Part shown: one piece after another, positions 1 through 6,806 of the stretch | Layout: each line of letters opens with the position of its first letter | Numbering within the stretch: the first letter of the stretch is position 1 | Source: Paenibacillus humicola | GTDB lineage: Bacteria; Bacillota; Bacilli; Paenibacillales; Paenibacillaceae | Assembly: GCF_028826105.1 (NCBI RefSeq) | Contig: NZ_JAQGPL010000001.1 | Span: forward strand, 1,204,501 to 1,268,500 | Reading direction: 5' to 3' | Length of the DNA: 64,000 bases | Notes under the pieces: model-generated | Database searches by the model: none | What the model was told of the DNA's origin: nothing | Seen by the model: the letters and a program-made list of their open reading frames with translations, nothing else | Translations under genes and position numbers: made by a program

Positions 1-1
1 A

Positions 2-739
2 TATATCGCAGCAAACGCCGGAGGCTCGGCCGGTGCAGGCTCGTCGTTCGCCGCCAACGCGGATATCATCGCTTCCGTCTCGTTCCGGACCGGCCCATCG
101 ACCGATGCGTCCCGTATCCGCTATTTGCAGCGGGGTGAGCGGGTACAGGTGATCGGCCAGCCGAACGCCTGGTGGTTCCAGGTGCGGGATGCTGGCGGCA
201 CGACCGGGTATGTAAGCAGCGATACGCAATATATACATACAAACGCCGGCTCTGCGCCTTCCGGCGGGAGCTCGTCCGGCGGCCATCCGGCATCCGGATC
301 CGCGGCGGTAGAGGCGATCATCGCCGACGGGATGAAGTACTTGGGCACGCCGTATGAATACGGGTCGAACCGCAATACGACCACCACGTTCGACTGCTCG
401 GATCTGATCGAAACCATTTTTCGCGAAGGGGCGAACGTTATCCTTCCGCCCGATTCCCGCCAGCAGGGCGCGTATGTGAAAAGTAAAGGACCGGTCGTCA
501 CCGACTGGCACCAGCTGAAGCGCGGCGACCTGATGTTCTTCGGGGATTACAAAGGGACGAGCCCGTCGAATTACGGACCTTCCTATAAAGCGAATGCCCG
601 AATTTCGCACGTCGCGCTTTATTTGGGCGACGGTAAAGTGCTGCAAACGTATTCCAAAAAGTCAGGCGGCGTCCGCACGGACTCGATCGCCGGCAAGCAT
701 TGGGAATACCGCTTCCTGTTCGGCGGCAGCGCATTATAA
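2..739 (+). CDS. SH3b-NlpC/P60 cell-wall endopeptidase, 5' partial
   Basis: The reading frame is open to the left edge, so the N-terminus (probably a signal peptide and more SH3 domains) lies outside the window. A bacterial SH3 domain (about residues 20-75 of the visible part, from ADIIASVSFRTGPSTD to GYVSS) is followed by a Gly/Ser linker and an NlpC/P60 domain. The catalytic Cys sits in TTFDCSDLI, the His in RISHVALYLGDG, and HWEYRF near the end fits the C-terminal strand. The family cleaves D-Glu-to-diamino-acid bonds in peptidoglycan stem peptides. The first visible residues (YIAANAG) resemble those after the visible SH3 domain (YIHTNAG), which suggests a preceding tandem SH3 copy. A TTG at 125 could be mistaken for a start, but it falls inside the SH3 domain. 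The stop is followed by a hairpin terminator. Confidence 0.9.
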   Translation, partial: YIAANAGGSAGAGSSFAANADIIASVSFRTGPSTDASRIRYLQRGERVQVIGQPNAWWFQVRDAGGTTGYVSSDTQYIHTNAGSAPSGGSSSGGHPASGSAAVEAIIADGMKYLGTPYEYGSNRNTTTTFDCSDLIETIFREGANVILPPDSRQQGAYVKSKGPVVTDWHQLKRGDLMFFGDYKGTSPSNYGPSYKANARISHVALYLGDGKVLQTYSKKSGGVRTDSIAGKHWEYRFLFGGSAL

Positions 740-1291
740 CCGAAAAACGGCGGCACATGCGGAGACTGTAAACGCTTTGTCCACTGGCCCCATCGCTTAG
801 CTCAATTTTCTATACTTGCAGATCAAAACAAAGAAGCGGCTCGTTCAGGATATCTGTTCGGCCGCTTCTTTGTTTCTCCTATATGATGAGGCCCAGAGGG
901 CCAAGCAGGCAGCCGCACGAACGACAGCTGCGCCTCGGTCGTCCAGAAATCTGGGGATTAAGGCAGCCAGAGGGCGCAGCCCTCCATATTCCCGGAAAAT
1001 CGCAGCGGAAGAACGCCAACGTAAAGCGTGTCCGCGAAAGCGGACGACAAGCGAGCCAAGCTGGCAGCCGCATCAACGACGGCCGCGTCGCAGGTACGCC
1101 CATATCCGGGTGTCCAGAGGGCCGGAGCCCTCGGGGTCCCCCCGGGGGATTTAGGGGGCGCATTTAACGTATTAAGGCAGTTAGAGGGCGCAGCCCTCAA
1201 AGTCGGGAGTCCAGAGGGCGCAGCCCTCACAGGGGGAGTCCGGAGGGCGCAGCCCTCGGATCCTCCGGGGGTCCCAGGGGGCGCAAGCCCC
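740..1291. repeat. Gene-free interval with short palindromic repeats
   Basis: I see no believable gene in this 552-bp interval. From 970 on it carries repeated copies of a palindrome, GAGGGC-GCA-GCCCTC, at 970-984, 1184-1198, 1214-1228 and 1243-1257. Variants lie at 1117-1132 (GCCGGA centre) and 1277-1292 (GGGGGC-GCAA-GCCCCC), and a relic at 890-902. Several copies share a preceding GGAGTCC or GTCCA, giving a roughly 30-bp unit. The last copy touches the stop codon of the malic enzyme gene, so on the minus strand these hairpins form its 3' untranslated region. They look like REP/BIME-type intergenic elements. All forward frames here are GC-driven and lack ribosome sites. Confidence 0.75.
829..876 (+). 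terminator. Terminator-like hairpin after the NlpC/P60 gene
   Basis: A 10-bp perfect stem AAGAAGCGGC / GCCGCTTCTT (831-840 with 861-870) is followed by a T-rich tail (TGTTTCTCC). The 20-nt loop is large and the U-tract is broken, so it may be weak. It is correctly placed to end the NlpC/P60 transcript. Confidence 0.6.
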
Positions 1292-2707
1292 CTACTCCCT
1301 CGGCTGCCTTCGAGCCGCACCGCTCGCAATCGCCGCCTGCACGACCCGGCGGCGAACCTCCTCGACGATGCGCTGATTGAAGACGCTCGGGATAATATAG
1401 AGCGGGCTGAGCTCGCCCTCGCCGATGACGGAGGCGATTGCTTCGGCGGCCGCCAGCTTCATCGGCTCGTTGATTTCGCTGGCCCGGCAGTCGAGCGCGC
1501 CGCGGAAAATGCCGGGGAAGCAGAGCACGTTGTTGATCTGGTTCGGATAATCCGAGCGCCCGGTCGCAAACACGGCGACGAGGTCCTCTGCGATTTCGGG
1601 CCGGATTTCCGGCTCCGGATTGGCCATCGCGAACACGATCGGGTCCCGGTTCATCGACAGGATATGCTCGCGGGTGAGAATGCCGCCGGCGGACAGGCCG
1701 ATGAACACGTCCGCTCCCGCCAGCGCTTCCGCCAAGCCGCCGCTTCGCCGCTCGTCGTTCGTATGCTCGGCATACCACTGCCACATGCCGCTCGGATAAT
1801 GCGTGTCGCGGGTCAGAATCCCCTGCCGTTCGACGCCGATAATGTGCTTCGCGCCGCCGGCCAGCAGCATTTTCGTGCAGGCCGTGCCGGCCGCGCCGAT
1901 GCCGCAGACGACGATTCGGGCCGAATCGATCGTACGCCCGGTCAGCCGCAGCGCATTCAGCAGCCCGGCATACAGCACGACCGCGGTGCCGTGCTGGTCG
2001 TCGTGAAAAACGGGAATATCCAGCTCCTCGCGCAGGCGCCGCTCGATCTCAAAGCACCGGGGAGCGGAAATATCCTCAAGGTTGATGCCGCCGAAACCCG
2101 GAGCGATCGCTTTCACCGCCGCGATGATCGCTTCCGTATCCTGCGTATCGAGGCAGATCGGGAACGCGTCGACATCGGCGAACTGCTTAAACAGCATCGC
2201 TTTGCCTTCCATGACCGGCATCGCGGCGTACGGGCCGATGTTGCCGAGACCGAGCACGGCGCTGCCGTCGGATACGACCGCGACCGTATTGCGTTTGACC
2301 GTTAGGGTGAACGCTTTTGACTGATCCTCATGAATGGCGGTGCAGACCCGTGCGACCTCCGGCGTGTACACGCGGGAGAGGTCGTCGCGGTTTTGGATCG
2401 GCGTTTTCGGCTGAACCGTGATTTTCCCGCCCAGGTGGAGCAGGAACGTCCGGTCGGATACGTTGACCAGCCGGAGGCCGGGCAGCGCCTCCAGCGCCTT
2501 GGAGATCCGCTCGGTCGCCATGCTCTCAGTGATTTTGACCGTCAAATCGCGCACTGTTTTGTCCCGGCCCGTCTGGATCACGTCGATGGCGATGATATCG
2601 CCGCCCGCCTGTTCGATCGCGGTGGCTGCGCCTCCGAAATGGGCCCGTTTCGTATCGAGCTCCAGCCGTATAATAACTGTCTTTCCGTCCAGCGGCGTGC
2701 TTGCCAT
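1292..2707 (-). CDS. NAD(P)-dependent malic enzyme with N-terminal ACT domain
   Basis: 471-residue protein that should oxidatively decarboxylate L-malate to pyruvate in the cytoplasm. Residues about 10-88 form an ACT-type regulatory domain (starting VIIRLELDT). The malic N-domain follows, with the conserved metal and substrate segment FHDDQHGTA. The NAD-binding domain begins at GIGAAGTA and includes the ANPEPEI and NQINNVLCFPG motifs typical of malic enzymes. The start ATG at 2707 is preceded by an AGGAGGAG ribosome site. It lies 87 bp downstream of the GT28 gene on the same strand and may be cotranscribed. The ACT domain separates it from the shorter YtsJ-type enzymes and suggests amino-acid control, but the ligand cannot be read from sequence. 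Cofactor preference is uncertain. Confidence 0.93.
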   Translation of the reverse strand: MASTPLDGKTVIIRLELDTKRAHFGGAATAIEQAGGDIIAIDVIQTGRDKTVRDLTVKITESMATERISKALEALPGLRLVNVSDRTFLLHLGGKITVQPKTPIQNRDDLSRVYTPEVARVCTAIHEDQSKAFTLTVKRNTVAVVSDGSAVLGLGNIGPYAAMPVMEGKAMLFKQFADVDAFPICLDTQDTEAIIAAVKAIAPGFGGINLEDISAPRCFEIERRLREELDIPVFHDDQHGTAVVLYAGLLNALRLTGRTIDSARIVVCGIGAAGTACTKMLLAGGAKHIIGVERQGILTRDTHYPSGMWQWYAEHTNDERRSGGLAEALAGADVFIGLSAGGILTREHILSMNRDPIVFAMANPEPEIRPEIAEDLVAVFATGRSDYPNQINNVLCFPGIFRGALDCRASEINEPMKLAAAEAIASVIGEGELSPLYIIPSVFNQRIVEEVRRRVVQAAIASGAARRQPRE

Positions 2708-2794
2708 GTTTTTCTCCTCCTCGATTACCTTACATTTACCCCGGAATGGAGCGGTCTATGCAGAAATATACGCCGAACAGGGATAAAAAAACCG

Positions 2795-3913
2795 TCATTG
2801 CATCAACTGCAGGACGGCGCGGGAGCATTGCATCGGGTTATACTGCTGATTGCGTTTGACAAGCAGCGTTCTTCTGTATTGGACGGAGGTGTACGGCTCC
2901 AAAATCATGGAAAACCATTTGTCGACCAATTCCGTCGAGGTCAGCATTTCGCCGAACCCGTACTCCACGAAATATTCGCAGTTCACTTCCTCCTGACCGG
3001 GAATCGGTTCATAGAAGAGCATGGGAATGCCCTTGCTTAAGCCCTCGGTACAGGTCATCCCGCCGGGCTTCGTGATGAGCAGGTCGGACACGTCCATCAG
3101 CTTGCTGACTTCCTTCGTGAAACCGAGCACTTGAATGTTCGGGTGCTGAAAAGCCGGGTCGGCCAGCATGCGCTCGCGCGCTTTGTCGTTGTTGCCGACG
3201 CAGTAAATCAGCTGAATGCGGTCGCGCCAGCGAGTCATATACTCGAGAATATCGTCGCTGTACATAATGCCCCATCCTCCGCCCATAATAAGAACTGTCG
3301 GTATCGGTTTCAAGCCGAATTTCGCCTGAATTTCCGATTTGTCGTGCGTATGCCAAAAATCCGGATGGACCGGGATGCCGGTCACCTCGATCCGGCTCGC
3401 CGGAATGCCGCGGTCGGTGAGCTTTCGTTTGACGAGCGGGGTGGAGACCAAATATTTGTTGACTTCCGAGCTGGTCCACGTGCCGTGTGCGTCGTAATCG
3501 GTGATCAGCGTGTAAAGAGGGATATCGACGAGGCCAAGCCGCTTCAGGCGCGAGACGACGGCGTTCGGACCCGGATGCGTGCAGACGATCAAATCCGGCT
3601 TCAGCTGATCGAATACTTTCAAGGTATGCGTATAAAAGATGCGGTGAAGCGCGAGCTGCGTAAAGCGGTTCATCGATTTCTTGTACTGCCGGTGATAGAG
3701 CTTTCCGACTAGCTTGGGCTGTTTGCTGACGGTTTTGCGGTATGCGTTCATAATTAAAGGCCCGATGACCGGATTCAGGAATTTGCCCAGCTCGATTACG
3801 CGCGTCTGAATGTTCGGATTAAGCTCGCGAAGCCCGAATGCCAGCGCATATGCGGCCTGGGTATGACCGGAACCGAAACCTTCAGAGAGCAGAAGCACCC
3901 TTTTCTTGCGCAT
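2795..3913 (-). CDS. MGDG synthase-like GT28 glycosyltransferase (UgtP-like)
   Basis: 372 residues from the ATG at 3913, chosen because AGGTGAGAAG precedes it; an upstream extension of 18 Arg-rich residues has no ribosome site. An N-terminal MGDG-synthase domain (LLLSEGFGSGHTQAA, residues about 6-175) is followed by a GT28 C-terminal domain with GGGWG, TKPGGMTCTEGLSKGIP and GQEEVN, which bind the nucleotide sugar. Relatives transfer glucose or galactose from UDP-sugars to diacylglycerol, making membrane glycolipids and the lipoteichoic-acid anchor. It probably acts at the inner face of the membrane. Whether it is processive cannot be told from sequence. UDP-glucose would come from the galU gene at 14.7 kb. 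Confidence 0.88.
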   Translation of the reverse strand: MRKKRVLLLSEGFGSGHTQAAYALAFGLRELNPNIQTRVIELGKFLNPVIGPLIMNAYRKTVSKQPKLVGKLYHRQYKKSMNRFTQLALHRIFYTHTLKVFDQLKPDLIVCTHPGPNAVVSRLKRLGLVDIPLYTLITDYDAHGTWTSSEVNKYLVSTPLVKRKLTDRGIPASRIEVTGIPVHPDFWHTHDKSEIQAKFGLKPIPTVLIMGGGWGIMYSDDILEYMTRWRDRIQLIYCVGNNDKARERMLADPAFQHPNIQVLGFTKEVSKLMDVSDLLITKPGGMTCTEGLSKGIPMLFYEPIPGQEEVNCEYFVEYGFGEMLTSTELVDKWFSMILEPYTSVQYRRTLLVKRNQQYNPMQCSRAVLQLMQ

Positions 3914-3982
3914 CTTCTCACCTACTTTTCCTATTCTCATATTACGACGCCGGCGGGGGCAAGACAAGATCGGAATTGAGTC

Positions 3983-4012
3983 TTGCGCATCAGCGAAGCC
4001 TTAATTTATGAT
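3983..4012 (+). promoter_or_regulatory. Candidate sigma-A promoter for the KapB-like gene
   Basis: TTGCGC (3983-3988), an 18-bp spacer and TATGAT (4007-4012) lie about 100 bp before the KapB-like start. The -35 match is weak. The leader between them holds an imperfect GC hairpin without a T-tract. Confidence 0.4.
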
Positions 4013-4116
4013 AAAGTCCGAGAATCAGCGAGGTTGGAAAAAAGGTCCCGCTTTTAGAACGAAGGCGGGCCTTCGGGTGCAGACTATCCAACTAGACGAA
4101 ACGGAGGGCGAAAAAG

Positions 4117-4506
4117 ATGCGCAGCGGCGAGAATGGCGTTCCCGCTCCGGGCGGGCTCGCGGCGTTCGGTTATAAAACGGGTGAGTACGTCGGCGAATTG
4201 ATGGAATGGAGCGGCTCCCGGGGGCTGTTGAAGGTGCTGGCGGTGCTGAAGCATCCGGTGCAGGGCGATCTGCATCGTCCGTACGACCCGGACGTGCCGA
4301 TGTTCCACGAGCGGCGGGCGCTCGGGCTGACGGAGAAAACCTACGTGCCGGCTGCCGATATCCGGCCGTACGAAGGCGAAGTGCCGGCATATCAGGAGTC
4401 GCTCCGGGCGGCGCTGGCCAAGCAGAAAGCGGAGCTGGACAGGCTGAAGCGCTGGGCGGAGCGCGGAATTGCGAATTTGGAGCAGCTGGAGCAAGATTAC
4501 CGTTAA
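4117..4506 (+). CDS. kapB: KapB-like protein (kinase-associated protein B family)
   Basis: 129 residues. The segments YKTGEYVGELME, LLKVLAVLKHPVQGDLH, FHERRALGLTEKTYVP and IRPYEGEVPAYQESLR match what I know of KapB, which in Bacillus subtilis supports phosphorelay kinase KinB in sporulation initiation. The N-half looks like a small beta barrel; the C-terminal 40 residues form a charged helix. No lipobox or signal peptide is visible, so despite the family name it is probably cytoplasmic. GGAGGGCG precedes the ATG. It is 34 bp upstream of a PyrE-like gene and probably cotranscribed. No kinB homologue is in the window, so its role here is inferred from family only. Confidence 0.75.
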   Translation: MRSGENGVPAPGGLAAFGYKTGEYVGELMEWSGSRGLLKVLAVLKHPVQGDLHRPYDPDVPMFHERRALGLTEKTYVPAADIRPYEGEVPAYQESLRAALAKQKAELDRLKRWAERGIANLEQLEQDYR

Positions 4507-4540
4507 CGGCTAAGCGATAGGCTGGAGAGGGGATGAAGGA

Positions 4541-5077
4541 ATGAGAGACCGGATTCTGCTCGCGAAAGACCTTTGCGGCGCGGCGCGCCTGACGGCCGGG
4601 GTTACGAATCGTTCGGCACAAGCGCAGGAGGCCGATTACGATAAGTACTCGTTCGCTGCCGATCCCCGCCTGCTCGGGGCGGTAACGTGGGAGCTGTCGA
4701 CGAGGGTTCCGGTCGGCACCGACGTGCTGGCCGGGCTCGAATTGAGCGGGATCCCGATCGTGACCGCCCTGGCGATGGAGACGAATCTTCCGGCTGCTTT
4801 CGTGCGCAAGCAGGCGGAAACCGTCGGCGCGTGTAAAATCGTCGAAGGGACGGATGTAAGCGGCAAACGAGCCGTCGTCGTCGTCAGCGTCGTCACGTCC
4901 GGCGCGCAGGTGGTCCGGCGGGCCGCCGCGCTGCGCGAAGCGGGCGCGATCGTCGAGGATGTCGTCTGCGTCATCGAACGCAGCCCGGAAGGCCGGCGCG
5001 CCTTGGCCGAACACGGCCTGCGCCTGCACGCCCTGTATACGATGGAGGAGCTTCTCGAAGCGGCCGCGAGTCCGTAA
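4541..5077 (+). CDS. PyrE-like phosphoribosyltransferase-fold protein with degenerate PRPP motif
   Basis: 178 residues resembling orotate phosphoribosyltransferase in fold: an early TSG-free segment, LAGLELSGIPIVTALAMETNLPAAFVRKQ, then the beta strand and loop that normally carry the PRPP-binding signature. That signature should read like VVVED-V-TTGG, with two acidic residues. Here the codons give AVVVVSVVTSGAQV, so the acidic pair is replaced by Val-Ser. The TSG phosphate loop is kept. The protein is therefore either a non-catalytic regulator or binding protein, or has changed chemistry. It is not next to other pyr genes, which argues against its being the pathway PyrE. AGAGGGG precedes the ATG. 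Confidence 0.75.
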   Translation: MRDRILLAKDLCGAARLTAGVTNRSAQAQEADYDKYSFAADPRLLGAVTWELSTRVPVGTDVLAGLELSGIPIVTALAMETNLPAAFVRKQAETVGACKIVEGTDVSGKRAVVVVSVVTSGAQVVRRAAALREAGAIVEDVVCVIERSPEGRRALAEHGLRLHALYTMEELLEAAASP

Positions 5078-5085
5078 GCGCATCA

Positions 5086-5118
5086 AGACGGACCCGTCCT
5101 TAGCGGATAGGTCCGTCT
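5086..5118. terminator. Hairpin between convergent genes
   Basis: AGACGGACC (5086-5094) pairs with GGTCCGTCT (5110-5118) across a 15-nt loop, between the convergent PyrE-like and SGNH genes. Neither side has a clear T-tract, so termination is plausible but not certain. Confidence 0.45.
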
Positions 5119-5150
5119 CCGCCGCTGCCTGCCGCCCGCGGCGGAGGCGT

Positions 5151-6476
5151 TCAATTGACGAAAACGGTCTTGATCTTTTGGCGGTAGACGACCTGGAAGC
5201 CTAGCCCTCTGGACAGCGCGGCCAGCGGCAAATAAGCGGAGGAGGTCGCCTTGTCGATGTAAGCCGGTGTTTCCAGCGGTTCGTTTTGCCCGTCGATTTT
5301 CATCGTTTTGGACCCGATGACGAAGGCGGAGCTTTGCCCGTTCGCTTTGAACACGGCCGTTTTGGTCTTGTTGTCCCAGCTAAGCGACGCGCCGAGCGCT
5401 TCGGCCAGACTGCGAATGGGCAAATAGGTCGTGCCCGCTTTCAGCGCCGGCTTGGAGCCCGCGGGCGCTTGGCCGCGAACGATCAGCCGCAGCGGCGCAT
5501 CGCCGGCAAGCGTCGCAGGCTGGCGGTAGCTCCCCCATATGCCGCCGGCGAACGCTTCGGCGATCTTCTCGTAGCCGTCGTCCGACGGATGAACGTCTCC
5601 CCTGCCTCTAACGATACTCGTATACATCAGTTCATGGCCGAGAAAAGGCTCGCTGATATCGACCGTCCGCACGCTGCTTCCCTGCGCCTGAAATTGTTGG
5701 CCGACCGCTTCGACAATCCCGCGCAGACGATTCATGCCGTCCAGCAGCGCTGCGTACTGGTCTGCGGTTACGACTTTGATCAGCCGGTTTGTCGACGGAT
5801 CTGGCACCGGCAAATATTGGTCCGAAAAAACGATTTCCGCCTGCGGATTGATGGCGAGAATCGACCGAAGCGACGCTTCGAGCGCCGTCTTATAGCTGTC
5901 CAGCATGCTGGTTATGTCCGTCTTGAGCTCGTCTCCGGTCACCTGCTTCGTTTTGATTTCATCAAATAAGGGCAGGAAGTCGTTGCCGCCGATCGTCATG
6001 ACGACGAGATCGGCCTGCTCCAGCGCTTGGCGGAGCCCGGCGCTCTGCGCGATCGTTTCCGCTGCCTGCGGATAGTCTGAGATGCCCGGCTGAGCCTCTT
6101 CCCCGGTAATCGGCGTCCCCTTCACCGCCGCTTCCAGCCAGCGCTGCAGGCCCGCCGTCGTCAGCCCGAGCACGCCGAAATTTTGCAGCTCCGCGCGTCC
6201 GCGGTACAGCGCCTGCTCGTAGAGCCGGTCGACGTAGCCGTAGATGGCCGACCGGTCCGTGACGCCGTATTCGTAGCCGACGGTGACCGAATCGCCCACT
6301 GCGACGATGCGGGTGCCGGCAAAGTCCGGCTCCGATTTGGCCGCCGCCGCATAAGGCGTCCGCACGGGCGGCAACGCTCCTTCGGCGGCGGCCGCGCCGG
6401 CGAGCAGCGTTCCCGCAGCCAGCGATCCCGCCAGCAGCGCCGCGGCGATCCGCGTCTTCCTAAAGTTACTAGTCAA
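5151..6476 (-). CDS. Secreted SGNH/GDSL hydrolase with C-terminal copper-amine-oxidase-N-like stalk domain
   Basis: About 441 residues with a signal peptide (a basic start, then a hydrophobic Ala/Leu stretch ending near AAAAEG). SGNH blocks are clear: VAVGDSVTVG (nucleophile Ser), NFGVLG (Gly), TIGGNDF (Asn) and DVHPSDDGY (catalytic Asp and His). It should hydrolyse an ester such as an acyl or acetyl group on a lipid or wall polysaccharide, outside the cell. The last 110 residues (YLPIRSLAEALGASLSWDNKTK, then a second YLPLAALSRGLGFQV) are two copies of the copper-amine-oxidase N-like motif common in Paenibacillus secreted proteins. The start is uncertain. I prefer the TTG at 6476, with AAAGGA 11 nt upstream; the ATG at 6488 abuts its own AAAAGG and a TTG at 6536 has a weak site. 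Confidence 0.85.
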   Translation of the reverse strand: MTSNFRKTRIAAALLAGSLAAGTLLAGAAAAEGALPPVRTPYAAAAKSEPDFAGTRIVAVGDSVTVGYEYGVTDRSAIYGYVDRLYEQALYRGRAELQNFGVLGLTTAGLQRWLEAAVKGTPITGEEAQPGISDYPQAAETIAQSAGLRQALEQADLVVMTIGGNDFLPLFDEIKTKQVTGDELKTDITSMLDSYKTALEASLRSILAINPQAEIVFSDQYLPVPDPSTNRLIKVVTADQYAALLDGMNRLRGIVEAVGQQFQAQGSSVRTVDISEPFLGHELMYTSIVRGRGDVHPSDDGYEKIAEAFAGGIWGSYRQPATLAGDAPLRLIVRGQAPAGSKPALKAGTTYLPIRSLAEALGASLSWDNKTKTAVFKANGQSSAFVIGSKTMKIDGQNEPLETPAYIDKATSSAYLPLAALSRGLGFQVVYRQKIKTVFVN

Positions 6477-6568
6477 CTTGGAACACATCCTTTTGATATA
6501 GTGATAATACGAGTACCCCCAAGGCTTGGAACACAAACAACTCTTATCACGACCATAAAAATATTAAA

Positions 6569-6597
6569 TTGATATCGTTATGGGGTGATGATAAAAT
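6569..6597 (+). promoter_or_regulatory. Sigma-A promoter for gltB
   Basis: TTGATA (6569-6574), a 17-bp spacer and TAAAAT (6592-6597) sit 210 bp before the gltB start. A second TATAAT-like box lies at 6600-6605 but has no properly spaced -35. Confidence 0.6.
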
Positions 6598-6643
6598 AAT
6601 ATAATATAGAAATTGCGCATTCTCCGCTGTTGATGCGGTTGCT

Positions 6644-6688
6644 GGCCGTCTCCGAGGCGTGCGCCGACGTGCGGACGGCTCTTTTTTT
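6644..6688 (+). promoter_or_regulatory. Terminator-like hairpin in the gltB leader (candidate attenuator)
   Basis: GCCGTC (6645-6650) pairs with GACGGC (6674-6679), with a GC-rich inner part (GGCG/CGCC), followed at once by TCTTTTTTT. The hairpin lies about 40 nt after the predicted transcription start and 120 nt before the gltB start. A smaller hairpin, CCGC-TGTTGAT-GCGG, lies just upstream. No gene ends here on the plus strand, so it is a candidate for premature termination control of gltB. The RNA of about 85 nt could also be a small RNA in its own right. Confidence 0.5.
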
Positions 6689-6806
6689 CCGGGACGGGAA
6701 GCGGCATGCATTCATCATTTTAAGCCATGACAGCTGGAAAATGAAGCCGGAACCGGAACCCGAAACCCGTTTACTCAAAAATCTTCTCATGGAAAGGTTG
6801 CACGAA

